Shown: positions 1 to 8,814 of the stretch, piece after piece
Numbering within the stretch: the stretch's first letter is position 1
Layout: each line of letters opens with the position of its first letter
Origin: Bacillus oleivorans
GTDB lineage: Bacteria; Bacillota; Bacilli; Bacillales; JC228
Length of the DNA stretch: 64,000 bases
Direction: 5' to 3'
NCBI RefSeq assembly: GCF_900207585.1
Contig: NZ_OAOP01000004.1
Coordinates: 248,001-312,000 of the forward strand
Made by a program: the position numbers and the translations under genes
Notes under the pieces: generated by a model
What the model was told of the DNA's origin: nothing
Seen by the model: only the letters and a program-made list of their open reading frames with translations
Databases searched by the model: none

Positions 1-72
1 TTCGCTTTGGATCGGCTTCAATCCTCTTTTTAACGATACTTCCATGTTTGTTTAAATATTCTATATAAGTTT

Positions 73-936
73 CTATTTCAAATGTTGTTTAAAGAAAGAC
101 AACACTTGCGGCCAAAATTGCGGATCTGATTCAGAGCTTCGATGTCCTTTACTTTCAACATAAAGGTGAGGAACATCCACATTTTCTAAAATATAATCCA
201 ACTCTGAAGAAGGAACGTAGTCATCCATTTTTGAATGAATTAGAAGTGCTGGAGCCTTTCTCTCTCTTAAAGCGTTGGGAACATCAAATTCTTTCAATTC
301 CTTAGCTGAAATCCTAGCTCTTACAAACATAATTTTTGAAATTACGGGTCCTAATGGAAAGTAAGGCAGCTTATATTTTTTTAATGCCGCCTTCATTATA
401 GTGCTGATTTGGGCAGGAGTTGAGTCTGCTACGATTGCTTTAACGCCAATATCATGTTGGTTGGCTAAAATACTGCCAAACCCGCCAAATGAATGGGCTA
501 AAACTCCAATTCGCACAGGGTCAATTCCCTTTTTAGTTTTAGCATATTGTACTGCTGCCAAGATATCATCTCTGAAAGTTTTTACTGTAAGTGCATGTAC
601 TTCGTCACTTTCTCCATGACTACGTACATCAAAGAGCAATAAAGCGTAGCCTGCGTCAAAAAGCGGTTTTACATACCTCTTCATTTTTGCCCGGTTAGAC
701 CCCCAGCCATGGACTAGAATGATCAGCGGGCTTTTTTCGTGTTGATTCGTTTGTATGGGGATAAACCATCCCGCCACTTTTTCAGAGCCACTTTTAAAAG
801 TGACTTTTTCCAATGGGAAATCCGGCTTGGTATCGAGCGGAACTCTTCTTGGAGTTTGACTTATAACAGCCAGCTGCCATACTATTGCTGCCAATGCCAC
901 GAAAAAAATGAAAACACTTATTATCCAAATATACAT
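73..936 (-). CDS. alpha/beta hydrolase, membrane-anchored
   Basis: Serine hydrolase of the alpha/beta fold, probably an esterase or acyl-peptidase-like enzyme; substrate unknown. The first ~25 residues form one hydrophobic segment (signal anchor), so the catalytic domain probably faces outside. The oxyanion-region motif LVHGWGSN (~residue 78), nucleophile elbow AHSFGGFGS (~150), an acid in HSKMDDYVP and a late SKGHRSSE histidine give a complete triad. I start at the ATG preceded by AGAGGTGG; an upstream GTG in frame is part of that ribosome site. It lies downstream of a TetR gene on the same strand, and an operator-like site sits just upstream of its start, suggesting control by that regulator. 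Confidence 0.85.
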   Translation of the reverse strand: MYIWIISVFIFFVALAAIVWQLAVISQTPRRVPLDTKPDFPLEKVTFKSGSEKVAGWFIPIQTNQHEKSPLIILVHGWGSNRAKMKRYVKPLFDAGYALLLFDVRSHGESDEVHALTVKTFRDDILAAVQYAKTKKGIDPVRIGVLAHSFGGFGSILANQHDIGVKAIVADSTPAQISTIMKAALKKYKLPYFPLGPVISKIMFVRARISAKELKEFDVPNALRERKAPALLIHSKMDDYVPSSELDYILENVDVPHLYVESKGHRSSESDPQFWPQVLSFFKQHLK

Positions 937-962
937 GGATTCCACCTCTGTTTAAGGTTTTT

Positions 963-986
963 AAAAAAACCGAACGGTCTGTTTTT
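963..986. promoter_or_regulatory. putative TetR operator upstream of hydrolase
   Basis: Contains the palindromic core ACCGAACGGT flanked by A-rich and T-rich arms. A related site (11 of 13 core bases: AACC-A-CGGTCT pattern) lies upstream of the TetR gene at 1609-1628. Two matching sites around one regulator suggest autoregulation plus control of the hydrolase. AGACC/GGTCT half sites resemble those of LmrA/YxaF-type TetR proteins. Confidence 0.5.
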
Positions 987-998
987 TGGGTAAAAAAA

Positions 999-1592
999 TT
1001 ATTCAACACGAAAATTTTCAATCGATTCAGTTAGATGCTTTATTGCCTGTTTCATATACGAATTGGTCTGGTATAGTTTGCTTAGCATCACGGCCCCTTC
1101 AATCGTTGATGTAAGAAATGTTGAAAATGATTCAATATCGACAGTTGGCTGAATTTCATTTCGCCTGATCCCTTTACGAATCGTCAGCTGGATTAACTTT
1201 AGCCATTTTTGCATAGCTTCTTGTGCTCTTTTACGCAGTACAGGATTTGTATCATCGCTTTCTACCGCTGTATTTAAAATCGGGCATCCACCTTTAATTG
1301 GCGGGTTATCTATAATATTTTCATAAATAGAAATGAGTGCGATTAATTGGTCAATCGCAGACTTTTTTCCTTCGATGGCCTTGGCATATGTGTTGGTCAT
1401 AACTTCAATTGCATAGTCAAACGAGGCTATCGCCAGTTCCTCTTTATTTTCAAAATGATTATAAATGCCGCCCTTTTTTAAACCAGTAGCGTTCATGATG
1501 TCAGTGAGTGAAGTGCCAAAATAGCCCTTCTGATTAAAAACATCGGTAGCAAGGACAATTATCTGCTGTTTCGTTTTCTCGCCTTTTCTCAT
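999..1592 (-). CDS. TetR/AcrR family transcriptional regulator (LmrA/YxaF-like)
   Basis: 197-residue repressor. The N-terminal helix-turn-helix spans ~10-55 (TSLTDIMNATGLKKGGIYNHF), followed by a helical ligand domain with the CPILN-type segment typical of the LmrA/YxaF C-terminal family. It is followed on the same strand by the alpha/beta hydrolase gene. Operator-like repeats lie on both sides of the gene (1609-1628 and 963-986), so it probably represses itself and the hydrolase. The inducer is unknown. Confidence 0.88.
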   Translation of the reverse strand: MRKGEKTKQQIIVLATDVFNQKGYFGTSLTDIMNATGLKKGGIYNHFENKEELAIASFDYAIEVMTNTYAKAIEGKKSAIDQLIALISIYENIIDNPPIKGGCPILNTAVESDDTNPVLRKRAQEAMQKWLKLIQLTIRKGIRRNEIQPTVDIESFSTFLTSTIEGAVMLSKLYQTNSYMKQAIKHLTESIENFRVE

Positions 1593-1608
1593 TTTTGCAC
1601 CTCAAATT

Positions 1609-1628
1609 TTGAAACCAATCGGTCTTTT
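1609..1628. promoter_or_regulatory. putative TetR operator upstream of tetR
   Basis: GAAACCAATCGGTCTTTTC, an imperfect palindrome sharing the AACC-A-CGGTCT pattern with the site at 963-986. It sits directly upstream of the TetR start, the expected place for autorepression. Confidence 0.5.
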
Positions 1629-1673
1629 CATTAAAATACCATATCCTTTTCGGATTAACAAGATTTTCCTCAA

Positions 1674-1703
1674 CAAAAAAACGAGAAGGATTTAACCTTC
1701 CCG
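1674..1703 (-). terminator. rho-independent terminator after MFS gene
   Basis: On the minus strand an 8-bp stem CGGGAAGG/CCTTCTCG (one wobble) is followed by a run of eight T. It ends the MarR-MFS operon. Confidence 0.8.
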
Positions 1704-1722
1704 TTTACGGGTGAAACAGGCA

Positions 1723-2937
1723 CTACTGCCTATTCTCTGATAATACCTGTCGAGTGGCGGAAGCTTCTTTTCTTTTTCCGTGCAAGAGATAATACAGTCC
1801 AATCCCTGCCAGAATGTAGATAGAGCTATAAAAGTATAAGGTGTTTAGACCGATTTCGGCACCGATGATACCGACCAAGAAGGATCCGAGCCCCATGCCA
1901 ATATCAAAGATTGATAGATAAGTAGCCGTTGCAAGCCCGCTTTTTCCTGGAGAAGCTTCCTGGATTGCAATCGTTTGAAGACTAGGAAACACGGTTCCCC
2001 AGCCAAGACCAACCAACGCTGCTGCCAGCAGGAAAATAAAAGCAGATTCTGCTCCGCTTAAGACGAATACCCCGATAGCAAAAATGATAAGGGCAGGATA
2101 AATAATCACATTCGCTCCAAATTGGTCAAACCATTTTCCTGTAAATGGGCGTGAAAGTAGAAGAACAACCGCATATACAACAAAAAAGTAGCTCGCCACT
2201 TTGGCTAGACCAATCTGACTAGCATATACCGAAACAAAGGCGAGGATAGAAGAATACGCAATCGCAAAAAAGGCACCGACAACTGAGATTTTGACAGCTG
2301 GTCTTTCGAACATATCTCCAATCCGGAAACGAATTTTTTCCGCTATTTGAGTGGATCCTTGTGGAATTTCATTCGGTAATTTAATCATAAGTCCAGTTAA
2401 AAGAGCGAGAAACCCGAAAATGGCTGAAATCGAAAATGTTGTTTCAGCTCCCCAGTCCTGGATCGCTGTCAATCCTAAGAAAGGACCAATGACCATGGCT
2501 AAATTCACAAATAAAACGTAATAGCCCATACCCTCCCCTCTTCGCAAAGGAGGAATAACATTAGCAACAATCGTCCCGGTCGCAGTAGTTGCCATTCCAA
2601 ACCCAATTCCATGAAAGAAGCGAAGTACGAGCAGGCTCCCTATCGATTGAGGCAAGAAGTATAACGCTGCCCCTGCGGCAAATATGAATGCTGAAGCAAT
2701 GAATACCTTCCTGATCCCATATCGGCTCACCCATTGTCCGGCAAATGGACGAGATACAATCGCAGAAATTAAAAATACTGTGACAATTAAACCTACCTCA
2801 GCCTCTGATATGTTTAGAAAGTCTAAGGCATATATCGGCAGTAATATAAGCAAATAATAAAACGTTAAAAACACAAAAAAATTGCTGATGGAAACCAGAA
2901 TAAAATTTCTAGTCCAAAGCTTCGGTTGTTTTTCCAT
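1723..2937 (-). CDS. MFS transporter (YfmO/YttB-like efflux type)
   Basis: 404-residue major facilitator with twelve predicted membrane segments. The loop 2-3 motif appears as GQWVSRYGIRKVF (~67-79) and again in the second half as GKWFDQFGANV, the internal duplication typical of the family. It most likely exports a drug or metabolite by proton antiport. It follows a MarR gene by 20 bases, so the two are one operon, and MarR-linked MFS genes are usually inducible efflux pumps. The substrate cannot be told from sequence. Confidence 0.88.
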   Translation of the reverse strand: MEKQPKLWTRNFILVSISNFFVFLTFYYLLILLPIYALDFLNISEAEVGLIVTVFLISAIVSRPFAGQWVSRYGIRKVFIASAFIFAAGAALYFLPQSIGSLLVLRFFHGIGFGMATTATGTIVANVIPPLRRGEGMGYYVLFVNLAMVIGPFLGLTAIQDWGAETTFSISAIFGFLALLTGLMIKLPNEIPQGSTQIAEKIRFRIGDMFERPAVKISVVGAFFAIAYSSILAFVSVYASQIGLAKVASYFFVVYAVVLLLSRPFTGKWFDQFGANVIIYPALIIFAIGVFVLSGAESAFIFLLAAALVGLGWGTVFPSLQTIAIQEASPGKSGLATATYLSIFDIGMGLGSFLVGIIGAEIGLNTLYFYSSIYILAGIGLYYLLHGKRKEASATRQVLSENRQ

Positions 2938-2957
2938 TTATGTTCCTCCCAGCTGTT

Positions 2958-3380
2958 TTATTTTCTAAGCTGAATTGAGAATTCACGTAAAAGCTTTCTT
3001 AACTCCTCTTGAGATGACTTTGGAAAATCCGCAAGCAGTGATTCGTTCATTTTCAAAACCGCTTTTTCCCATTCTGGGTATTCCGCTAATGCCTTCTCCG
3101 TCAGCTGTATATACTTCACTCTTTTATCTTCTTTACTCGGTATTTGCTTTACATACCCTTGCTTTATAAGCCTTTGGATCGTTCGTGTCATAGGCGGCGC
3201 TTCAACAGATAAATAATCGCAAAGCTCCGATTGAGTTAGATTGCCTTTCGTTTTTAAAACAAACAAAACGGACCATTGTGCGCTATATATAGAAAACGGC
3301 TGCAAAGCTTCATTCAAGCTTTTATGGAGCTGCCGTGAAAGCTGGTGAATTGTATGAAATAAATCATGGTTATTTTTCAT
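2958..3380 (-). CDS. MarR family transcriptional regulator
   Basis: 140-residue winged-helix repressor. The DNA-binding region (~35-100) contains LTQSELCDYLSVEAPPMTRT and the wing KEDKRVKYIQLTEKA. It heads an operon with the MFS transporter, and a perfect 18-bp palindrome lies just upstream of its start, the usual arrangement for an autorepressing MarR. The ribosome site GAGGAG precedes the ATG. Confidence 0.9.
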   Translation of the reverse strand: MKNNHDLFHTIHQLSRQLHKSLNEALQPFSIYSAQWSVLFVLKTKGNLTQSELCDYLSVEAPPMTRTIQRLIKQGYVKQIPSKEDKRVKYIQLTEKALAEYPEWEKAVLKMNESLLADFPKSSQEELRKLLREFSIQLRK

Positions 3381-3398
3381 ATTGTCCGCTCCTCAAAT

Positions 3399-3416
3399 TA
3401 GTTACCTAGGTAACTA
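3399..3416. promoter_or_regulatory. MarR operator candidate, perfect 18-bp palindrome
   Basis: TAGTTACCTAGGTAACTA is a perfect inverted repeat about 19 bases upstream of the marR start codon. Its size and symmetry suit a MarR dimer. Confidence 0.65.
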
Positions 3417-3485
3417 TATCACGGAAATTTGAGTGTAACAACCCCGATTAATGTGTGTAAGCCCTATCATTTTAAAAATTTTTCC

Positions 3486-3547
3486 GAAACGAAGGGACGG
3501 TTCTCTTGTTTCACTTGAATGAAACAAGAGAACCGTCCCTTTGTTTC
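3486..3547 (-). repeat. dispersed hairpin repeat (GGGACGGTTCT family), terminator-like
   Basis: Two 28-base arms around GGGACGGTTCTCTTGTTTCA form an almost perfect inverted repeat with a 6-base loop. It begins four bases after the stop codon of the EEP gene, so it probably serves as its terminator or 3' stabiliser. Related copies occur at 4464-4491, 5585-5615, 8815-8950 and 9762-9790. Confidence 0.85.
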
Positions 3548-3551
3548 GCAT

Positions 3552-4394
3552 TTAATTTCCTTTATTAAATACAGATTTGTCCAGTGTCAGTTCAGCTGTG
3601 ATTGGCAAATGGTCTGAAGCGATCGTGGAGATGACTTCGGCATTTGCTGTTTGGATTTCGTTGGAAGTGAAGATGTAATCAATTGTTCTATTCGGTTGAT
3701 TTGCTGGAAATGTATAGGCCTCGTTTTGGTCAGCAAAGGCATCTTTATAATGAGAGAATAGAGACTGCATTTCAATGCTATCAGGCACTGCATTCATGTC
3801 ACCGACAATTACTTTAGGCCCATTTGTTTTACTTGCAATTTCAATTATTTCTTTTATTTGCATTTCGCGTTCAGCGGAAGTTAAAGCCAGATGAGTGTTA
3901 TAGAAATTTAGGTGATATCCCTTTACATTAATGACTGTTTCTAGTAACCCGCGTTGTTCGGTATCCCCAATCTTCGTTAATGGATAGTTTTTCGATGCGA
4001 TAATCGGATACTTGCTTAAAACAGCTGTCCCATATTGGCGGCGGGGTTCACCTGGGTTAAGGGGTTCATTGTCCAGGTTTGCAGCATACGTATAATGCAT
4101 ATCCAAACGCTCAGCCAGCCATTTCGCCTGATCCTCAAAATTACTTCTTTCTGACCAGTGATTGTCCACTTCTTGGAGTCCGATAATGTCCGCACTGGAA
4201 TCTTCAATTACCTTTGCAATTCGTTCTAAATCCAAAACGCGGTCTAGCCCCTCAGCATGATGAATATTGTAGGACATGACTTTGACATCGATTGCTGTCT
4301 CCTCCTCATCTATTGATTCATTCGCAAAAGATAAACTGTCTGGGGTTATGAAAAAAAGCAGGATTGTTAATAACCCAAAGTATTTCTTCAACAT
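3552..4394 (-). CDS. secreted endonuclease/exonuclease/phosphatase family protein
   Basis: DNase I-like phosphodiesterase fold, 280 residues from the ATG after AGGAG (an in-frame GTG two codons earlier is less likely). Residues 1-25 are a signal peptide ending near SFANE. The metal and catalytic motifs are complete: SYNIHHAEG, IGLQEVD, NTHLALTS, VGDMNA, IDYIF and SDHLPI. The family includes nucleases, phosphoinositide phosphatases and sphingomyelinases. Position beside a secreted metallophosphoesterase and a sugar-type ABC importer suggests extracellular phosphoester breakdown for uptake; the substrate is inferred only. Confidence 0.85.
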   Translation of the reverse strand: MLKKYFGLLTILLFFITPDSLSFANESIDEEETAIDVKVMSYNIHHAEGLDRVLDLERIAKVIEDSSADIIGLQEVDNHWSERSNFEDQAKWLAERLDMHYTYAANLDNEPLNPGEPRRQYGTAVLSKYPIIASKNYPLTKIGDTEQRGLLETVINVKGYHLNFYNTHLALTSAEREMQIKEIIEIASKTNGPKVIVGDMNAVPDSIEMQSLFSHYKDAFADQNEAYTFPANQPNRTIDYIFTSNEIQTANAEVISTIASDHLPITAELTLDKSVFNKGN

Positions 4395-4463
4395 GATCAC
4401 TCCTATGTACAGTATTTATTCATAAAGGAAATGTGGGGAGGTTCACTTGTTTTCCTTTGGATT

Positions 4464-4491
4464 GAAACGAAAGAACCGTCCCCTTGTTTCA
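4464..4491 (-). repeat. dispersed GGGACGGTTCT-family repeat at stop codon
   Basis: GAAACGAAAGAACCGTCCCC core on the plus strand. On the minus strand it starts with TGAAAC immediately after the TAA of the metallophosphoesterase gene. It forms an inverted pairing of GAAAC/GTTTC ends. Confidence 0.75.
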
Positions 4492-5430
4492 TTATCGAAT
4501 TTCTAATATACGGTCGATTTCGCGGCCATACCCATCTACTTCTATATGGTCTTTGAAGATGCGGACAATGGAGTAAGAGTTGGTGTCAGCGGTTTCGACC
4601 ATTCCTTGGAGGTTTATATAGTGAATGCCATTTTTAACTGCATAATTGCCGGCATGGTTGTGTCCGTTGAAGTAAGCAACGACATTTCCAGCGGCTTCGA
4701 GTTCTTTAATCACTTCTTCATCATTCCAAACATTATGCTCATTTTCAGGGTATACAGGCATATGTGAGAATACGATGACTTTTTCTTGTGCTCGTGCTGC
4801 TTTGTCAAGTACACCACGAAGCCACATTAGCTGCTCATTGCTGACTCCCCCATTCCAGGTTTGGGCATTGATTTCATTATTTTCTTTTAATGAATTGTAC
4901 ATGATTTGTGCTGCTTGATACTTTTCGGAACCTATTGGATTAGCATATAGACTGAGGTCATTTGTATCGAGCACTACAAAGCGCCAGTTCTTGTATTTAA
5001 AATCATAATATTGATTTGGCATATCGAGAAGGTCGATTACCTGGTCTGTTGTTACAGGAAAGTCGTGGTTGCCAAGCACATGGTATTTCGGGCTTTCAAT
5101 GGTGTTGTAGATAGGAAGAATGGTTGAAAAGCTGGAAAGGTTACGGTCGATTAAATCACCCGTTTGAACGGTAAAATCCACATCTTCTCGGTTAAGTATT
5201 TGAGCAGCCTCCATCAGCTTCTCCACTGAACTCCTGTAGTAACGTGAACCATTCGTTTCACAGTCGCAATACTGAACATCCGGGACAAGTCCAAATTCCA
5301 GTTTTGGCTTTTCGTTACCATTGGCTGCCACTGGGCTAACTGCCGTAATGGCCATCCCAAGTGCTGCTGCCACAGTCAAGCATTTTAATTTGGTTCTAAC
5401 TCTTTTTTTCTCTTCTTTACGATTAAACAT
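4492..5430 (-). CDS. secreted metallophosphoesterase
   Basis: Calcineurin-like phosphoesterase, 312 residues. A signal peptide covers ~1-37 (KLKCLTVAAALGMAITAVSP, cleavage near VAANG). Dimetal motifs occur in order: PDVQYCD, QTGDLIDRN, LGNHDFP, FSHMPVY and GHNH. I use the ATG 13 codons into the open frame because AAAGGAGA lies upstream. It follows the ABC importer genes and precedes the EEP gene on the same strand, giving two exported phosphoesterases of different folds beside one importer. A phosphodiester or phosphomonoester nutrient is likely. Confidence 0.87.
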   Translation of the reverse strand: MFNRKEEKKRVRTKLKCLTVAAALGMAITAVSPVAANGNEKPKLEFGLVPDVQYCDCETNGSRYYRSSVEKLMEAAQILNREDVDFTVQTGDLIDRNLSSFSTILPIYNTIESPKYHVLGNHDFPVTTDQVIDLLDMPNQYYDFKYKNWRFVVLDTNDLSLYANPIGSEKYQAAQIMYNSLKENNEINAQTWNGGVSNEQLMWLRGVLDKAARAQEKVIVFSHMPVYPENEHNVWNDEEVIKELEAAGNVVAYFNGHNHAGNYAVKNGIHYINLQGMVETADTNSYSIVRIFKDHIEVDGYGREIDRILEIR

Positions 5431-5584
5431 AAAGATAGATTCTCCTTTCCTTTTTTTAGGTGATGCCATTTTTATAGTAGCTTATTAAAAAAAGGAATTT
5501 GATTAATTTACTGTATTTTTTAAATATTTTTATAAAATTTACAAGAGTGATAATAAAATTAAATATTGATTACATAAAAAAAGG

Positions 5585-5615
5585 GTGAAACGCAAGAACC
5601 GTCCCCCTGTTTCAC
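5585..5615 (-). repeat. dispersed GGGACGGTTCT-family repeat overlapping a stop codon
   Basis: The inverted pair GTGAAAC/GTTTCAC encloses GCAAGAACCGTCCCCCT. On the minus strand the TGA stop of the permease gene is the TGA of the repeat's own TGAAAC start. Confidence 0.8.
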
Positions 5616-6442
5616 TCCTTAACTGAACCAGCCGTAGAACCTTCAATCAGGCGCTTTTGAAAGATTAAATAGAAGATGGTAACAGGAATAAAGGACATGA
5701 CGAGACCTGCATAAAGTGCTCCCCAGTCTGTATGATATTGTTGTACCATCATAATATTTGCTAATTTAAGCGGCAAGGTCTTAAACTGTTCTTCATTTAT
5801 TAAAATTAGTGCGAGTATATATTCATTCCATATCCCAACAAAATTAAATATGGCTGCAGATATCAAACCTGGCTTCGCAAGCGGAAACATGACTTTCCAA
5901 AATAATGTAAACGGTCCACAACCGTCGATGATGGCCGCTTCTTCCAAAGAATGCGGAATATGATTAAAAAAAGCAATCAACATAAATATCGTAAAAGACA
6001 ATGAGTAGGCAATATAAACCATAATTAAACCATGAAATGTATTCACTAAATTCAAATCGTTCATTAATAGGAACAATGGAGCCATTGCCAAAAATGTCGG
6101 CAACATTAATCCCATTAAAAAAGTGTTTTGAATGGCAACACGAAAACGAAATTTTTTTCTGCTTAATACATAAGCCGCCATTGCAGAAACAACGACTATT
6201 AACGTGACAGAAATCAATGTGACAATCACGCTGTTAATAAATCCCGTGCCAAACCCAGCCTCACTCCATGCCCTTATATAGTTATCAAAAGTAAACTGTT
6301 TAGGAAGCGATAAAGGCTCTAATAATATTTCTGCTGAAGATTTAACTGAGTTTGCAAAAACCCAAATGACCGGAGTGATGATTAGCATTGACACAATCAC
6401 TAAAAAGAGATGATTCTGAATCATTTTAGCAGCTTTTTTCAT
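5612..6442 (-). CDS. carbohydrate ABC transporter permease (UgpE/MalG type)
   Basis: 276-residue inner-membrane subunit with six predicted segments. The ATPase-docking EAA loop is seen as EEAAIIDGCGPFTLFWKVMFPLAKP-like sequence (~180), here within EEAAIIDGCG and FPLAKP. The start overlaps the upstream permease stop by 4 bases, showing translational coupling. No ATPase gene is nearby, as usual for CUT1 importers in Bacillus that share an MsmX-type ATPase. The stop codon falls inside a dispersed repeat. Confidence 0.9.
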   Translation of the reverse strand: MKKAAKMIQNHLFLVIVSMLIITPVIWVFANSVKSSAEILLEPLSLPKQFTFDNYIRAWSEAGFGTGFINSVIVTLISVTLIVVVSAMAAYVLSRKKFRFRVAIQNTFLMGLMLPTFLAMAPLFLLMNDLNLVNTFHGLIMVYIAYSLSFTIFMLIAFFNHIPHSLEEAAIIDGCGPFTLFWKVMFPLAKPGLISAAIFNFVGIWNEYILALILINEEQFKTLPLKLANIMMVQQYHTDWGALYAGLVMSFIPVTIFYLIFQKRLIEGSTAGSVKE

Positions 6443-7317
6443 CCTTCACTCCTCCTCGTTATCCTCAACGTGAGCAATGAAGCAAGTAGCGTGAGTACTA
6501 AAAATACAACCCCAATCGCAGATGCATAACCAAAGTTAAAATTTGTAAAGGCTTGTTCGTACATATATAGTGAGATTGGCTGAGTAGAGCGATTGGGTCC
6601 GCCGCCTGTTAATAATTGCGGCATCTCAAAAACTTTTAATGTATTAATTAAAGTAAAGATAATTACAACTTGTAAAATATCTTTGAGCATTGGCAGTGTA
6701 ATATATATTGCCTTTTGCAGTTTGGAAGCTCCATCCATTTCAGCTGCTTCTAGAAGATCCTGAGGTATATTTAAAATTGCTGCTAAAATTAAAATGGTAT
6801 AAAACCCTACCATGCTCCATACGTTAACAAACACAACACTGCCAAATGCCGTCTCTGTCCTCCCTAGCCATTCATTTGTCAGACTGTCTAATCCCGCCAA
6901 ATCTAATAATCCATTTAACATCCCGCTTACCGGATTAAAGATGGTAGCCCATAGCAACGCAATGGCTACTCCAGGTAAAATATAAGGGAAGAATGTAATC
7001 GACCGATAGATATTAAACCATCTTGTTTTGATCAAGTGAGAAATAATTAAAGCAATAACGATTGATAAAATTAAAACTAGTGGAACCTGATATAATATAT
7101 ATTTTCCTGTAACCATAAAGGCATTAATAAAATTATCATCTTCCAGCATCCGTTTATAATTGTCAGTACCGATCCATGTTTTAGTTCCGATTCCGCGCCA
7201 ATTATAAAAACTCATCCGAAGTGCGTTAAAAGATGGATAGATAACAAAAGTGATGTACAACAAAGAAGCCGGTAATAAAAACAGAACTATGAACCATCTT
7301 TCACCTTTGTTCCTCAT
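6439..7317 (-). CDS. sugar ABC transporter permease (UgpA/MalF type)
   Basis: 292-residue partner permease with six predicted membrane segments and an EAA loop (LLEAAEMDGASKLQKAIYIT). I start at the ATG behind AAAGGTAG; an in-frame TTG six codons earlier overlaps that site. It lies between the binding-protein gene and the second permease. The hairpin at 7340-7367 separates it from the binding-protein gene. Confidence 0.9.
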   Translation of the reverse strand: MRNKGERWFIVLFLLPASLLYITFVIYPSFNALRMSFYNWRGIGTKTWIGTDNYKRMLEDDNFINAFMVTGKYILYQVPLVLILSIVIALIISHLIKTRWFNIYRSITFFPYILPGVAIALLWATIFNPVSGMLNGLLDLAGLDSLTNEWLGRTETAFGSVVFVNVWSMVGFYTILILAAILNIPQDLLEAAEMDGASKLQKAIYITLPMLKDILQVVIIFTLINTLKVFEMPQLLTGGGPNRSTQPISLYMYEQAFTNFNFGYASAIGVVFLVLTLLASLLTLRITRRSEG

Positions 7318-7339
7318 TGTCCCACTACCTTTCAAAATA

Positions 7340-7367
7340 GAGAGGTCTAAGAACAGTTAGACCTCTC
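7340..7367 (-). terminator. hairpin between binding-protein and permease genes
   Basis: Perfect 11-bp stem GAGAGGTCTAA/TTAGACCTCTC with a 6-base loop and no strong T run. Best read as a partial terminator or mRNA-stabilising end that raises binding-protein output over permease. Confidence 0.7.
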
Positions 7368-7383
7368 ATTACTAACCCTAAAA

Positions 7384-8703
7384 TCACCAGGAGATTTCAA
7401 CCTTTTCGATATTCGAGTCATTTCTTGTTTGATCTGCGTATTCCTCAGCTTGCTTTACAAATTCTTCTGGTGTCATTTCACCTAACATGAGACTTTGATA
7501 AATATTAATAAGATTATTGGTCATTTCCGGATAAGAGTCATTAATGGCAGTTGGTGCATAAGAACCTCCAGCATCCGTTAAAACGTTTAGGGCACTTTTC
7601 AGTGCTTCGGATCCAATCGCATCATCTGTTCCTTTCACAACACTTGCGAGACCTTTCATTTTCACCATTTTTTCAACTTCTTGTTCACTAGATAAGTATT
7701 TTAAGAATTCAACCGTTTCTTTCTTGTTTTTGGACCCGCTCGGAATATACCAGGCTCCTCCCCAGCCAGTAGATACTGGTGCAAGCTGTTCGCCTTTACC
7801 TCCAGGGTAGGATGGCTGATTGAATGCCCTCAGTCTGAAATCCTCTGGAATCACATCCTTCATTTCTCCCTCTAACCAAGACCCTGCCATTACAAATAAT
7901 GCTTTTCGTTGAAAAAATAGGGTTTGAGCTTCTGTATGAGAAAGACCGAATGTCCCGTCTAAAAATAGACCCTCTTCCACCATTCTTTGTGATTCTTTTG
8001 CTGCCTCCACAAATGCTTCGTGTTCCCAGGCACCTTCTTTTAAATTAAATGCATCAAGAATCACTTGTTTCCCGGCAATTCTTTCAACTAACGGTAAATA
8101 AATTCCGTTCCAGTAGTATCCCGGATATAATCCCGGCACTGCAAAAACAGCAATTCCCTGTTTTTCTGCTTCCTCTTTAAGGGTATATAAATCATCTTGA
8201 GTTTCGGGTAATTCCCATCCATTGTCTTCAAATAATTTTTCATCATACCACCAAATGTAACCTGGTGAGAAAATCGTAGGCAGCCCGTAAATTTCCCCCT
8301 CTTTTTTCAAATTGAATTGTTCAGTTTCAAATGTATCAAGCCATTTTTCAACGCTATCATAGGCATTGTTTTGTAGATACTCATCTAATGGCTCAATCAT
8401 TCCTTCGTTGATTACTCCCTGAATATCGAAGCTTGGACCAGGATTTACTAAATCAGGTACATCATCTGACAAAAATCTTGTTTGTAATTGTGTATGAATA
8501 TCAGGACTAGACGTAACTTTTATTTCTACATCACCGTTTAAATCCATATAGCTTTTTGCTGACTCTTTCACCCATTCAGAACCAAATCCACCTTCAAACA
8601 TCATCACTTCAATCTCTACTTTTTGGTTACCATCTTCATTACTAATAGAGCTGCAGCCCGCAACTAGAAAAATAGAAGTTAAAAGGACGAAAAACTTTTT
8701 CAT
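7384..8703 (-). CDS. ABC transporter extracellular solute-binding lipoprotein
   Basis: 439-residue family 1 solute-binding protein. The signal sequence ends in a lipobox (LVAGCSS), so it is a lipid-anchored receptor. First gene of the importer operon, followed by the hairpin and two permeases. The family binds sugars, polyols or glycerol phosphates; association with two secreted phosphoesterases favours a phosphoester-derived ligand, but the binding pocket cannot be read from the sequence alone. Confidence 0.9.
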   Translation of the reverse strand: MKKFFVLLTSIFLVAGCSSISNEDGNQKVEIEVMMFEGGFGSEWVKESAKSYMDLNGDVEIKVTSSPDIHTQLQTRFLSDDVPDLVNPGPSFDIQGVINEGMIEPLDEYLQNNAYDSVEKWLDTFETEQFNLKKEGEIYGLPTIFSPGYIWWYDEKLFEDNGWELPETQDDLYTLKEEAEKQGIAVFAVPGLYPGYYWNGIYLPLVERIAGKQVILDAFNLKEGAWEHEAFVEAAKESQRMVEEGLFLDGTFGLSHTEAQTLFFQRKALFVMAGSWLEGEMKDVIPEDFRLRAFNQPSYPGGKGEQLAPVSTGWGGAWYIPSGSKNKKETVEFLKYLSSEQEVEKMVKMKGLASVVKGTDDAIGSEALKSALNVLTDAGGSYAPTAINDSYPEMTNNLINIYQSLMLGEMTPEEFVKQAEEYADQTRNDSNIEKVEISW

Positions 8704-8814
8704 AAATTGCCCCCGCTTTCTAAAATTAAGATCGTCTTGTTATATGTATGTATAATTCGAAATTACCTGTAATATTTCGTTTTAATAGAAAACTAGACTT
8801 TATTCCTATTTCCT

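Noticed and set aside
1-45. Start of a minus-strand gene at the left edge
   Set aside because: ATG at 45 opens 15 codons to the edge but has no ribosome site; another frame (IEYLNKHGS) also looks open. Too short to decide.
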